Part shown: piece after piece, positions 1 through 10,032 of the stretch
Position numbering within the stretch: position 1 is the stretch's first letter
Layout: the number at the start of each line of letters is the position of its first letter
Assembly: GCA_037367405.1 (NCBI GenBank)
Contig: JAZKJV010000687.1
Location: forward strand, 806,001-870,000
From: Ottelia alismoides
Taxonomy: Eukaryota > Streptophyta > Magnoliopsida > Alismatales > Hydrocharitaceae
Length of the DNA: 64,000 nucleotides
Direction of reading: 5' to 3'
Made by a program: the position numbers and the translations under genes
The notes under the pieces: generated by a model
Database searches by the model: none
Told to the model about the DNA's origin: nothing
What the model saw: the letters and a program-made list of their open reading frames with translations, nothing else

Positions 1-99
1 CTTCTATTGATGTATCTTTATTTTATGATAGAACATTAACATATAATTCTTATAGAAGTACATATTTTGCATGATCATTATATAACTCTTCAGCATATT

Positions 100-1560
100 G
101 GTTGGAAGCAGGCTATGGATAAGGAGATGGATACTCATCTCAAGGGGCACTTAGGATATTATGTCATATCTCACAGGTGTTGCTCATGTAGCTTACAGAT
201 GGATTTTCACGACCAAACATAATCTGGATGGGTCAGTAAAGAGACTAAAAGTCGACTAGTGGCCAATGACTTTACTTGGATTTATAACATGGATTACTTT
301 GAGACTTTCTCTCTAGTGGCCAAGATGGGATCTGTCCATACGGTTATTCTTGTTGTAACAATAGTTAGCATATTTTTCAATAAATGTCTAGAATGCCTTC
401 CTCTATGGTGATCATGAAGATGGGGTCTATATGACACAACCACCTGGTTCTACCATTCATAGGCTATACATGTGATATAGTTTATAGCCTAAGTAAAGCT
501 CACAAGCATGATTTGATAGACTCATTTTGGAAATCATCTCATTTAATTTTCACAAGACTACACCTAATTACTCCATGTTTAATTGGAGACGTGCTTCAGT
601 TATCGTTATCCATGTCCAATATATTGATATTATGGTAATTAATAGAGATGGCAGTCGAGGCATTCTCGATTCGAAGGACTTCTTACATAAGGTGTTTGCC
701 ATCAAGGGTTTTGTCACCTATAGCACTTTTTTGGAGAGGTCATTCGTACCATTGGATGATTACATCTATCCTAAAAAACGTACGGCCATTACGTTCATGC
801 AAATGTTTGTTCAATGTAAAACATACTACATTCCTAAGTACCTAACCTCAGAGGCATGCCACTTCCACTGACACCTTGTTTGCGGGTACTACATGATATA
901 GGAGCCTAATGGGCAAACTTGTATAGTTTACAATACCTAGGCCTGATATCTCATATGTTGTGAGCAAGAATAAGCAATTATATGGAAAATTCAAAGTATA
1001 CTCACTGGCATGATGTTCTTTTCATCATTGGGTACCTAAAGAATTCACCATGCAAGCGATTATATTATGTTGCTAATTGTCATACTACAATTATATCCGA
1101 TACGGATGCAAATTACACAAGTTCACATAAGAATAAATGCTCCTTGCCATGTTTGTTAGTCGAAACATGGTCACTTGGCACAACAAGAAGTAGATTATTA
1201 TTTCGAGATCCAATACAATGACTGGAGTATAAAGTCTATATCTATAACTCAAGCCATATGTAAGATTAGTTGGATGGTCACCTATTTAAATCAACTAAAG
1301 TTGCCCATTAGAACTCTAGTTCCTCTCTACTTAAACAACAAATCAGCCACTTACATTACCATGAATCATATCTTTCATGAAATCATTAAGCACATTGATG
1401 TAGACTACCATTTTATCAGCAATGTGATGCATGAAGGAAAGATTACCACCTTTTACATCTCTACAAAGCTACAACTTGCATATACTTTTATCAAAGCCCT
1501 TCTGAAAATAAAATGTTTTAGTGTTGACCTCCAAGTTAGCATGATCGATATTTTATGCTT
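100..1560 (+). pseudogene. pol: Copia reverse transcriptase-RNase H remnant
   Basis: This is the C-terminal half of a Copia polyprotein, which would copy element RNA into DNA. Conserved pieces in order, in changing frames, are WIFTTKHNLDG near 200-228, a DYFETFS segment near 290-310, YGDHEDGVYM near 408-434, and an RNase H segment around 980-1500 with SDTDANYTSS and the Copia C-terminal block from TQAICKISWM to FIKALLK. At least three frame changes and several stops separate these blocks, and the catalytic YVDD region is not recognisable. It lies just upstream of its own polypurine tract, as expected. Family assignment is firm; lineage within Copia is not resolved. Confidence 0.8.
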
Positions 1561-1561
1561 C

Positions 1562-1577
1562 AACTTGAGGGGGAGTA
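1562..1577 (+). other. Polypurine tract of Copia G
   Basis: The purine run CTTGAGGGGGAG follows the end of the RNase H remnant. In Copia elements this primes plus-strand DNA synthesis and marks the left edge of the 3' LTR. Confidence 0.7.
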
Positions 1578-1657
1578 TCGATATTTCTCTATATATAGAC
1601 AATAGAGCTTGCCTATTGTTACTCATTCTATTTCAAATAGCATATTAAGGACTCCGT

Positions 1658-1936
1658 TGTATTTTTCTTTTTACTGCGTTTGTAAATAAATAATGCCGAA
1701 GCGGAATCAATAATTAATGGAACAAAAGTATAAAACACGGGAGATTTACGTGCAACCCTATTCCAAAAGGAGCGGATAAAACCACAAGAGAAGGCATCTA
1801 GTAACGGCTCTCCTATTGTAAATATCTCAATAAATATAAGGGGTGTAGTGCTTCTTATATAGACCCTCACACAGACCAAAGTCCCAATTATAGATAATGT
1901 GGGACTAAATAGGAAATTTGGGTACATATTCTAACA
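1658..1936 (-). repeat. LTR of reverse Copia-like element H
   Basis: Read on the minus strand, this block begins TGTTAGAATA and ends AAAATACA. It contains a TATA-like TCTATATAAG and a GTGGTTTTATCCGCTCC segment resembling the one in the TRIM-1 and TRIM-2 LTRs. On its right it abuts a minus-strand polypurine tract (plus strand CTCCCCCTAAAGC), which makes it the 3' LTR of an element extending to higher coordinates. No second LTR copy is visible, so the element is incomplete. About 279 bp is typical for a short Copia LTR. Confidence 0.7.
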
Positions 1937-2556
1937 CTCCCCCTAAAGCTAGAGATAAAGATGCGGCTTGCAATAAAAGAAGATATGCATAACACATCTT
2001 CACTCTATACATCTCAGAGAGATGTGTGGAGCCCGTTCAGAGTAGTTGCTACTGGGAGAAGACATGTACAAGGACAAGTTTGCGACAATCAGGGCGTGCG
2101 TATAGTAGAGTCACTACAACGACCGTGGCAATCTTGGAATAGGGTCGTTATGAAGAAAATCAGCGCAGAGAGTAGTAGCACTAGGAGGAGACATGTGCGG
2201 AAGTAGTCAATGCTCCGTGAAGATGGCTTATACACAGTATTAGTTTGGAGTTGGTTTATTCATGTAAGAACCTTGTAGATGAGATCTCTTTCTGAGGATC
2301 TACGAGCAGAAGATGATGGATGCGACAGAAATCTTGTAGTTACATCTCAAATAGAAAAATATACCATGCTCTCATCCCCACCTTCTCACATACTTGTTAG
2401 AATAAGAAAAAGATCAACTTGGGAGAAACAACATAGAACATGCATTTTTTCTCGACTTTCTCTTTTCTTGTAAGCTGTCTTTTTTTTATTTCCTTTTTTC
2501 ATAAGTTGTACCTTTTTTCTTGGCTTTTCTTTTTTTACAAATCATGTATTCACGTG
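1937..2556 (-). other. Non-coding tail of element H
   Basis: This stretch begins with a minus-strand polypurine tract at about 1937-1953 and shows no recognisable protein. On the minus strand it has short repeated GACTCTAC and GTCTTCTCC motifs like those in the 3' internal regions of TRIM-1 and TRIM-2. I infer that H is a non-coding TRIM/LARD-type element of the same broad kind, with moderate to low confidence. Confidence 0.4.
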
Positions 2557-2738
2557 CCAACTTCAATGGTCTAGCGGTAGAGTATTGTGCCTACTACCAA
2601 AAAGATCCAAGTTCAAATCCCCATTGAGGGTTGCGTTAAGTAGCTGACAGCCAGCGTAAAACATAATCAGATCTTTCAACATGGATTTAGTAAGAATCCA
2701 TGAAGCAAACCCGACTTAAATTGGGAGAAGGCTTTGCC
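2557..2738 (+). mobile_element. tRNA-derived SINE with RTE-like 3' end
   Basis: The left part carries RNA polymerase III promoter boxes: an A-box-like TGGTCTAGCGGTAG at 2567-2580 and a B-box-like GTTCAAATCC at 2611-2620. The body is about 180 bp. The 3' part, from GAATCCATGAAGC to GGGAGAAGGC, matches in order the end of the RTE LINE fragments on the minus strand at 40589-40640 and 23376-23448. This is the usual sign that the SINE borrows the LINE's reverse transcriptase. It resembles the plant Au-like SINE class. It is not a functional tRNA gene, because the anticodon and acceptor arms do not fold as a tRNA by eye. Exact ends and target duplication are unclear. Confidence 0.65.
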
Positions 2739-3110
2739 TTTTTTTTCTTGTACATTTTTCTGTACTATAGCCTCTCTTTTTTCAATGAAAAATCTCTGCT
2801 ATTTTGTTAAACTCATGGCCCTCCTTTTTCCTTCACACCAAACTAATTCGGCTCTTTTTTGGGCCCTTTTCTTTTTTTCCACTTCTAGGGCCTACAGCCC
2901 TTTCTTCCTTTTTTGTACTGTAGCAGAGGCCTAAATTGAGCCCAATAATCAGAACAGCAACCCGTCTTCGGAGCCCTCCCCCATGCCTTTTTCTCGGTGT
3001 ATGAAATCCAATTGGGCCCTCTCTTCGTTTCCTTTTTATTTCTAGAACTGACCACATATGGGGCCTTTCACTGCCTTCGTTCCCCACAGTTTTTCTTTAA
3101 AGGCAACCAC
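2739..3110. repeat. Repeat unit shared with 26080-26455 (copy 1)
   Basis: This pyrimidine-rich stretch with GGGCCC and GGCCC motifs aligns along its length with 26080-26455, and the similarity continues leftward into the SINE body (2627 aligns with 25974). The unit is therefore about 480 bp including the SINE 3' part. On the minus strand it resembles the purine-rich, GGGCCC-containing middle of TRIM-2 (57700-58090), so I infer that it derives from the interior of a non-coding LTR element such as H. No protein is recognisable. Confidence 0.6.
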
Positions 3111-3126
3111 AACCCACTTGTTTTGA

Positions 3127-3127
3127 G

Positions 3128-3164
<37 letters not shown>

Positions 3165-3201
3165 TTATTTATATATTTATATTTATTTATATTTATATAT
3201 A
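3127..3201. repeat. AT/TTTA microsatellite
   Basis: A run of about 16 TA dinucleotides passes into TTTATTTA- and TATTTATA-type repeats. It is a simple-sequence repeat with no coding content. Confidence 0.95.
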
Positions 3202-4698
3202 TGTGGGAAAAGGGAGTATGCTCCATGGGTGTTGCCCCTACCCCTTTTCCCCTATATTTTTTTTATTTTTCTGAAATGAAACCTATTGGAATTTAGAGCA
3301 CAATATGTCACCATGATGTCATTCAAAATTCAACTTAATTCGAGACTTTTATCCTCTCCATCAAGACTGTCAGATTTTAAGGGTCTCAGAATTGATGAAA
3401 TTAATCCCCTTTAGATGGAGGGCCTATGAGTCTCTGTTTCTGATGAAATTGGAATGGCATGTTAGGGGGATATAGTGATGAATATACATATTTTCTATTT
3501 CAAAAAAATAAAAAATAGAGGGAAAATGGGGTTGGGAGTAGCCAATTGGCTACACCCAAGGTGTAGCCTCATATAACCACATATATATATGGACAACATA
3601 GAAGAGGGCATCAAGTTCCCTTCTTCCTCTTCGGACGAGATTAGGGTTCCTAATGCGAACCCATTGCTACCGGCGAAAGGGATAGCACCCCTAGAGCAGA
3701 GGTTCTTGCATCGTCGTCAATAGTACTAGAAAAGAGAATGACACAAGTTGAGGGTCCATTGTCATCGGTTTCTAGTCCTGACCAGTGGGAGTCATGTGCG
3801 ATTGGCATCACCTGAAGAGAAAGCTTTTGATGAGAGATGATGTTGGTGTCGTCTAGATGTGTGTCTTGCGATTATCCAGCAATCGTAAACTCTAGAGAGC
3901 TCGCTCTTCAACGTCTTTTCTTGGGGTTCCTCGGATTGGGGTTTCATATCAAGAGCCTCAAGTTTCCTCGAGAGAGAGCATGGAGAAGGAGGCAGCGCCA
4001 CTTGAAGAGTATCCATCGCCCCTTCTCTGTAAAGGGACCGAGTTTGAGATGGTTATCATCGTCTAGGATTTGGACGGGAGATCATCTGTTGCGATCTCCC
4101 TTTGTTATTGGCGTCAGTGACGAGGTTCCAGATGCATTGCAGAGAAGCCCATCTTAGAGAGATCCAATTATCCATCTAGTACATACTCTAATAGTATGAT
4201 TAGGGTAGGATTTCAACTCTATAAGAAACACTACCAAGGAACAAAATCATCTCAATCCACCCATTATTTTTTCACACATATATATTGTAAATGTAATACT
4301 TATTTTTAGTTTTTTTAAGGTTTGGATTTAACGTACGATCATACTTATTTTCCATCATATTTACAGGTTCAGATTTATTATGGTCCTAGCCAAGATAAAT
4401 ATTGTTAATAATTAATACTACATTTTTCAGTCATTTTTATACATATAATTATGATTGTTTGCATATTATTACAAAGACAAATATCTTCGTTCCTGGCAGT
4501 TCACTATTAAATTAAATAGCATATATGCATAGGTATGATCTTAGGAAATATTATTTTTGCGACACATATTCCTCCAAAGCAGAATCCAAAAACTATTTGT
4601 ATATAGTAAAAATTGCTCATATACACACACATTTATTTTAATAAAGTACAAACGGGGAATACAATTAATGAGATAAGAGGTAGTAAAAATAGTGTATG
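3202..4698. other. Unassigned stretch between H and TRIM-1
   Basis: I recognise no known element or gene here. From 3202 to 3588 the sequence is AT-rich and includes a short foldback, GTAGCCAATTGGCTAC, near 3536. From 3589 to about 4160 it is more GC-rich; it contains a 44-codon open frame starting at ATG 3589 and ending TAG 3723, and an unrelated 106-codon frame at 3837-4157. Neither resembles a family I know. The composition resembles leaders of LTR elements elsewhere in the window. From 4180 to 4698 the sequence is AT-rich and featureless. It could be a decayed LTR element or unique intergenic DNA. Confidence 0.4.
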
Positions 4699-4703
4699 TG
4701 ACC

Positions 4704-5017
4704 TGTTGGAGTATTTGGTTGTGCGCCATATGAGTTGTAGGAGGGTAAATGGATCTCTCCGGGATCCATTTACCCCATCCATGAGTTTAGTCCCGCATCT
4801 ACCAGTGGTGGGACTTGAAGGCTCTGTGGAGGCTATATAAGGAGCCCCAAACCTCCTGTATCCATCGAGAAAAAGCAATGAAGCAGATGCCCCTTTGAGG
4901 GCTTCTCCCGTGGTTTCATCCCGCTCCTTAGGGAGTAGGGTTCCACGTAAAATTCTTGTGTTCTTCAATTTCCTTATCTTTATTTCTGATCCCGCTTTCG
5001 CTTCCTATTTCCTAACA
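4704..5017 (+). repeat. 5' LTR of TRIM-1
   Basis: The LTR begins TGTTGGAGTA and ends CCTAACA. It holds a perfect inverted repeat, GGTAAATGGATC at 4744-4755 and GATCCATTTACC at 4763-4774, and a TATA-box-like CTATATAAGGAG near 4832-4843. These are the expected U3 promoter elements of an LTR. Confidence 0.92.
4744..4774. promoter_or_regulatory. 12-bp stem hairpin in TRIM-1 LTR U3
   Basis: Twelve base pairs of perfect inverted repeat flank a 7-nt loop about 60 bp upstream of the LTR TATA box. The same stem recurs with a different loop in both TRIM-2 LTRs, which argues for a conserved signal. Its role is unknown. Confidence 0.7.
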
Positions 5018-5029
5018 TGGTATCAGAGC
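5018..5029 (+). other. Primer-binding site of TRIM-1
   Basis: TGGTATCAGAGC immediately follows the 5' LTR and is complementary to the 3' end of plant initiator-Met tRNA, the standard Copia primer. Confidence 0.9.
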
Positions 5030-5199
5030 GGATTCGATTCTATGGGAATTCATGTTTTTTTTATTCGAGATTCGATTATTGTTCGTTCTTAAAGATCTTT
5101 TATGAAGATCATGCTGGTGATTTGTTCAAGTTCCCAGTGGATTCTAAGGTTTCTTTTTGAAACCCTAACTCGGTTCCACATTGTTTTGGTCTACTCAGC

Positions 5200-6130
5200 C
5201 GTTGCGCCGCCATCCTTATCGGTGCCTCAAGTTAGCAGCGGCTCGGGCATCGTAGCGTGTTTCTTTGGCACAGCCATTCAGGTGGAGCCACCTCCATCTT
5301 TCTCCACTGCGAAGAAGAGATCGTTTCCAGGAAAGGGGCGATGGGTTCCTATCAGGAAGCCCACTATCATTGGAACAAGAAGGAGGCGATGCCATCAATG
5401 TATCGCCTACAAAGGAAGAAGAACCTCAAGCCGCACAGATCCCTGCTGAAGTTTTTTCAAAGTCCAGGTGCGGCGAGTCCTAAACCAAATCGATCGCTCC
5501 CCTGCCGCTCTGATTGTCGCACCTTTGCTCGAAATGGCTCCAGGCGGAGCCTCCGCAGGCGCATACTCCACAGTCGTCGCTCCTGGATGACCGGCTTCTC
5601 CTCCTTCAAAGCATCTTCGATCGGGCCCCTCTTCCTAGGCTCGCAGGCGATCAGCGGCGCAGTCCTGCCATGACGGACCTCCCTCGCGCTCCTTCTCGAG
5701 CCGCACCTCCCCAGGCAAGGAGCTCTCGTGCATCGCGCTTTTAGGCGTTCCCCCTTGGTCCAAGCGGCGATGGCCGCATTTTTTCAGCCGATGGCGAGCC
5801 CGCAACGCGCAGGCGTCACAACAAGCGCACCCCAGGCGCGAGGCGGCGCAGCTTCTTCCCCAGGAGCATCAGGTGGCGCCCTTCATGCATGCAGGCGGCG
5901 CGATGTCGTGTCCAGGCGGCGCCTCCTGGGATCTTCAAACTCCTCCTAGCACATCCATCTTCGCTCCTCCATGTTCCATGAGGCGCGATCCATCACGCAG
6001 CCTCGCACACCTACCTCCAGACCCCTCTGCGCCCCCCCGTGCTCCCCAGTGGTGCAGCGGGTGTTGTGTTGCATGGGGCGGCGGCAACATCAGGTTCCCC
6101 CATCAGGGGTGCTTGGCGATGAAGAAAAAA
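5200..6130 (+). other. GC-rich leader of TRIM-1
   Basis: This segment is far richer in G+C than its surroundings and repeats short CAGGCGGCGC-like words. Several long open frames exist in more than one frame and on both strands, which is what GC-rich non-coding sequence gives, and none resembles a known protein. Similar GC-rich blocks occupy the PBS-to-gag interval in Copia B, C and E, so I read it as the retained 5' leader of a Copia element. Confidence 0.6.
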
Positions 6131-6154
6131 AGGGGTTTATGTTGGGAACCCTGA

Positions 6155-6520
6155 GGGTGTGTTCGTTTGGGGGGTTACCCCCCACTTTGGGTGGGTTACC
6201 CCCCAAAACCCATATTCCTAACTCACTTGTGGGGTCCACCACCTTTTCATCAAAAAAATTATATATTATACCATCATATCATCTAAAAATCATAAAATAC
6301 TCAACTTCTACTCACTATTCCAAACTTCAATACAATCACATCAAAACAACCACCCACTTTTTCAAATTTCAATACAATCATATCATAATAACTACCAACT
6401 TTTTCAAATTCCAATACAATCACATCACACAAACCCTTCCAACCCTTAACCCACCAACCAAACACACTAATACAAAACCAGGTTATCCACCCCTGGATAA
6501 CCCACCAACCAAACGCACCC
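6155..6520 (+). mobile_element. Tourist-like (PIF/Harbinger-type) MITE, copy 1
   Basis: This 366-bp non-coding element has imperfect terminal inverted repeats: left GGGTGTGTTCGTTTGGGG, and right, read inward, GGGTGCGTTTGGTTGGTG. A 3-bp duplication, TGA, lies at 6152-6154 and 6521-6523. Short inverted repeats with a 3-bp target duplication fit the Tourist/PIF-Harbinger group. A second copy in the same orientation lies at 7873-8236. It encodes no transposase and depends on one elsewhere. Confidence 0.85.
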
Positions 6521-7630
6521 TGAGAGTAGCATGCCGAAATAAAAAAAAGTGCAAGTGGAAATTTAAATAAAACGGTGAGATTAAAAAGGGGAGGCAGTAT
6601 TTAATTGAGCTCAACTTTGGGCCACCTTGTTTTTTTTAAATTATGTTTGTTTAAAAAAGAAAAAGAAAAGGCATGTACAATTCAAAAGTCGTACGCACAA
6701 TTTGAAAAAAAAATGTTGCAAGGAAAGCCGGAAAAAAATGATGAGAAACGGCTTAAAAATCATCAAAAATACGAGAAGAAAAGCCGGAAAAAAAAGATCG
6801 GCCCATTGGTTTCATGTTTTTTCTCCCCATTCAATTGTCTTCTCCCAACTTTGTCAATGTTGATTTTCTGACAAGTATGGGAGAAAGGGGGAGTATTATG
6901 TAGAGTCACATGTATTGTTCAGATTCAGAGGTCAGATTCAGATTTCCAGACCTGTCAGCTTTCAGACTCTACAGTTCAGACATTCAGACTCGATGATTGT
7001 CTTCTGAGTCCTCAGTTTCAGACACGCACATGAATGCAGTCTTATTTCAGATGAGCACATGTATGCCATCAGTTCAGAGGTCCCCATCCTTTCTTGTTTT
7101 GTCGGCCAGAGTTTTCATGTGAGCCATAGGGACTCCAGAGTAGAGGACCATTCCCTGTGCCATGTGGGCAAGGGTTTTCATGTGGTATCATAGGTACTCC
7201 AGAGTAGTGTACCATTCTCTGTGCCAGATGGGAGAGACACGGTTCTCCGACGAGGAGACTTTCAGACTCCATTATCCAGGGATCGTGGACTCCGACAAGG
7301 ATTGCACTTCCACGGCTTTTTTTCAGTTCGGCCCTTTTTCAGAGATGGAGCAGTTGTCGATATTATTGTGGCGGGCCAGAGTACTCTGACGAGGAGACTC
7401 ATTTCAAGTTGTAGTGACTCTAACAGGCACAGTTCAGAGCACATGCTCTCCGACGAGGAGATTTAGTTGACTCACACTCCAGCCCGTTCGTCCTCCTAAC
7501 CAGTACGACATGAGAAGCAACGTCCTCAACAGCAGCAGTTGTGCGTGTTGAGTTGATATTGTCCGTAGTGTCCTGTAGCGTGAGTTGAGTTTCTTTCTAT
7601 TTGTTTGTCCAAGCTGAGCATTGCATTCTC
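6521..7630 (+). other. 3' internal region of TRIM-1
   Basis: There is no coding potential. From about 6800 onward the sequence (TTGTCTTCTCCCAACTTTG, then a purine run GGGAGAAAGGGGGAGTAT, then GTAGAGTCACA) aligns with TRIM-2 58095-58790. An imperfect direct repeat lies at about 7105-7230: two blocks each containing CCAGAGTTTTCATGTG- or GGGTTTTCATGTG-like sequence, then GACTCCAGAG or TACTCCAGAG and ACCATTC. The same pair occurs in TRIM-2, so it belongs to the ancestral element. The purine run near 6885 looks like a second polypurine tract. Confidence 0.7.
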
Positions 7631-7645
7631 CAGCTTGAGGGGGAG
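7631..7645 (+). other. Polypurine tract of TRIM-1
   Basis: CAGCTTGAGGGGGAG directly precedes the TGTTGG start of the 3' LTR and is the expected plus-strand primer. Confidence 0.9.
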
Positions 7646-8324
7646 TGTTGGAGTATTTGGTTGTGCGCCATATGAGTTGTAGGAGGGTAAATGGATCTCT
7701 CCAGGATCCATTTATCCCATCCATGAGTTTAGTCCCACATCTATCAGTGGTGGGACTTGGAGGCTCTGTAGAGGCTATATAAGGAGCCCCAGACCTCCTG
7801 TATCCATCGAAAAAAAGCAATGAAGCATATGCCCCTTTGAGGGTTTCTCCCGTGGTTTCATCCCGCTCCTTGGTGCGTTCGTTTAGGGGGTTACCCCCCC
7901 ACTTTGGGTGGGTAACCCCCCAAAACCCCCACTTTTAACCCACTAATGGGGCCCACTCCCTTCCCATCAAAAAAATTATATATTATACCATCATATCATC
8001 TAAAAATCATAAAATACTCAACTTCTACTCACTATTCCAAACTTCAATACAATCACATCACAACAACCACACACTTTTTCAAATTTCAATACAATCATAT
8101 CATAATAACTACCAACTTTTTCAAATTCCAATACAATCACATCACACAAATCCTACCAACCCTTAACCCACCAACCAAACACACAAACACAAAACCGGGT
8201 TATCCACCCCTGGATAACCCACGAACCAAACGCACCTTGGAGTAGGGTTCCATGTAAAATTCTTATGTTCTTCAATTTTTTTATCTTTATTTTTGATTCC
8301 GCTTCTGCTTCCTATTTTCTAACA
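7646..8324 (+). repeat. 3' LTR of TRIM-1 (split by a MITE)
   Basis: This LTR matches the 5' LTR from TGTTGGAGTA to TTCTAACA and is interrupted at 7873-8236 by the second Tourist-like MITE. The U3 hairpin is kept on the left side with one T in the right arm. The MITE lies downstream of the TATA box. Confidence 0.92.
7873..8236 (+). mobile_element. Tourist-like MITE, copy 2
   Basis: This is a close copy of the element at 6155-6520, in the same orientation. It begins GTGCGTTCGTTTAGGGGG and ends AACCAAACGCACC. TTG is duplicated at 7870-7872 and 8237-8239. The sister 5' LTR shows the uninterrupted site near 4928-4945, which defines the insertion. Confidence 0.88.
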
Positions 8325-8945
8325 TCACCCAACAAGGTTTTAGAGGCATGCATATGAGTAAGAAAAGAGCGAACAACATAAAGATGGCACATCTTCCTTT
8401 CCATAACCACAACCACTATTTGTTGTGATGTATGCATATAGGAAATCTGATGTAAGGAGTTTTAAGATGTAAAAAAGTGAACAAGGTTCATTTGTACAAA
8501 CTCCAAACCATTATTTAACTTGGAAGTTTTAATACCTGTAGAGAAAAAGTCTTTTGTAAAAGAATAGAAAGAGACCGAAGATTTACTAAAATTAACAATT
8601 TCAATATTCTTGCAAGTCACTTACAATATGAACAAGATACGCTCATCAGACATCAGAATGAACTTAATCAAGAGTAGTAGAATGAAACGAGTCAGTTCTG
8701 TGAGGGAAAGACACTCTGTGATATTTAAAAAGCCGACAAGCCTTATACTCGAAAGGATTCAACAAAGACTATTCAGGAAACAACTGAGATAGATGTCTTT
8801 GGAAGACAAGTGACCAAGTTGTAGATGTTACAAGAACAAATTATCGAAGATCGAGGTAACTCCAGCAAAAGTCAAGTATGTAGGAACATCAAGATAGTAA
8901 AGAGTGTCCTTTTCATGACTCCCACCAAAGAGCTACATCGTCCAT
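8325..8945 (-). pseudogene. pol: Copia GAG-pre-integrase/integrase remnant (element F)
   Basis: On the minus strand, 8945 to about 8600 carries scrambled Copia integrase N-terminal sequence. A KGHSLLS/LYYLDVP-like start, a LGHLSSKD-like block and a FEYKACRLFKYHRVSFP-like zinc-binding block are readable across frame changes and stops. The same region is better preserved in Copia C at 34363-34893. Below 8600 no protein can be read. The piece is cut on the left by TRIM-1. It is non-functional. Confidence 0.55.
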
Positions 8946-9338
8946 ATATACATAAATAGCAATAATATTCATTAAATGTCATTTTTACAATTGAGCTATG
9001 TACATATAAATAAATATAAGGTCAAAAAATACAGTGCATAAAAAACACAGAAAAATCAAAATTGATTGAAAAATTCATTCTCTTTATCAAAGATGTAGAA
9101 AAAATGGAATGCAATGAAAACAATATTATTCATGGGTATAGGATTTCTTATATAACGTGAAATCCTGAAGCTCAAAAGATGGTAATTACATAAGAGAGTC
9201 CGAACGATTATAAACAGAAATAAAGAACAAGGAAACACGTGAAAGAGATAAACAAATAAATAAAAGTTGCTAATATAGCCAATAATGTTAATACTTCCCC
9301 TCAATTTGGAGCATATCTAACGATCGAGACAAGTGTAA
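8946..9338 (-). repeat. Decayed reverse Copia LTR and polypurine tract
   Basis: A minus-strand polypurine tract is seen on the plus strand as CTTCCCCTCAATTTGGAGC at about 9294-9312. To its left is AT-rich sequence with a CACGTTATATAAGAAATCC promoter-like segment (minus strand near 9160), consistent with a Copia 3' LTR. Its boundaries have lost the TG/CA ends, so they are approximate. The relation to the integrase remnant on its left is uncertain. Confidence 0.5.
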
Positions 9339-9619
9339 TGTTAGAATCTTGTTTGCTCTTATTTTAAGCTGACACACGCGTTAGCTATACTTACATAAGT
9401 ATATTGATTTTGCAGGATCTCAAGACAAGGTTCAAGACCTCAACAGAAGCTCTTCAAAAGTTCTATTACATATTATTTGTTGTTAAGTATCTTTACCTTA
9501 ATCATCGAATGTACCCTAAACAATATTCAATTCTTGTATCTTCGATGATGTACACAGAGTCAGAATTGTTACTGGTCAAGTCAAAGTTATTGCAGCAACA
9601 TCAACTTCAAGTCAGACCC

Positions 9620-9970
9620 TCAATTGATCGCTCATTGAAACTAATGTTGATCGGTCATTCATTGATTGGTCATGGTACTTCACTGGATCGATCATTCTGC
9701 AGCCAACTGATGAACAATTTGCATTGATTAATCATTAGTTTTTGTATGATCGATAAGTCACATGACCGCTCATTTCTTTTTTATTGATCAATCAGTTTTG
9801 AACGTTGTCTATCCTTGACCATTACTTTTTATTGATCAATGTCACTTTTTATGATCGGTCATTTGTTTGAATTTTGAATTCTGTAACCGATCTTTTGATC
9901 GATCATGTCATCTTGTTTGATCGATCAAATGAGCATTGATCGGTCATGGTCTTTTGTTGATCGATCATTC
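9620..9970. promoter_or_regulatory. Array of TGATCGATCA-type palindromes in LTR
   Basis: About a dozen or more matches to TGATCGATCA, TGATCGGTCA, TGATCAATCA and close variants occur within 350 bp just upstream of the TATA box. Arrays of conserved palindromes upstream of the TATA box are described for Sirevirus LTRs. Clustered short palindromes in U3 are likely binding sites for a dimeric factor, but that is inference. Confidence 0.7.
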
Positions 9971-10020
9971 CAGATTTAAATGTTATTGTTTTTGTCTTAT
10001 GACGGTTACATAATTGAATC

Positions 10021-10032
10021 CCTATAAAAGGA
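10021..10032 (+). promoter_or_regulatory. TATA box of element D LTR
   Basis: CCTATAAAAGGAG is a good plant TATA box and lies about 55 bp after the last palindrome, in the usual position of an LTR promoter. Confidence 0.65.

Larger units (their letters stand above)
1..1657 (+). mobile_element. Ty1-copia retrotransposon G, 3' part (decayed)
   Basis: The left edge of the window falls inside a forward Copia element, of which the end of pol, the polypurine tract and the beginning of the 3' LTR remain. Remnants of reverse transcriptase are followed by RNase H and then by the Copia-type tract CTTGAGGGGGAG at about 1564-1575. The sequence after the tract does not begin with a clean TG, and the LTR appears cut off near 1657, where an oppositely oriented LTR begins. 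All reading frames are disrupted, so this is an old copy. Confidence 0.8.
4704..8324 (+). mobile_element. Non-coding Copia-like LTR element TRIM-1
   Basis: This is a complete non-autonomous LTR retrotransposon with LTRs at 4704-5017 and 7646-8324, the latter enlarged by a MITE. A tRNA-iMet primer-binding site follows the 5' LTR and a polypurine tract precedes the 3' LTR. Flanks are TGACC (4699-4703) and TCACC (8325-8329), a 5-bp target duplication with one change. Without the MITE the LTRs are about 314 bp and differ at roughly 18-20 sites by eye, nearly all C/T or G/A. The interior encodes no gag or pol, so it must have moved using proteins from another Copia element. Its ends match TRIM-2 at 56585-59109. 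Confidence 0.92.

Noticed and set aside
2567..2640. A tRNA gene, from A-box and B-box-like motifs
   Set aside because: No acceptor-stem pairing or standard anticodon arm is visible, and the sequence continues into a body and a LINE-like 3' end, so it is a SINE.
5102..6130. Host gene suggested by several overlapping open frames of 60-140 codons
   Set aside because: Frames are open on both strands because of GC richness, share no family motif, and the region lies between the primer site and tract of a complete non-coding LTR element.
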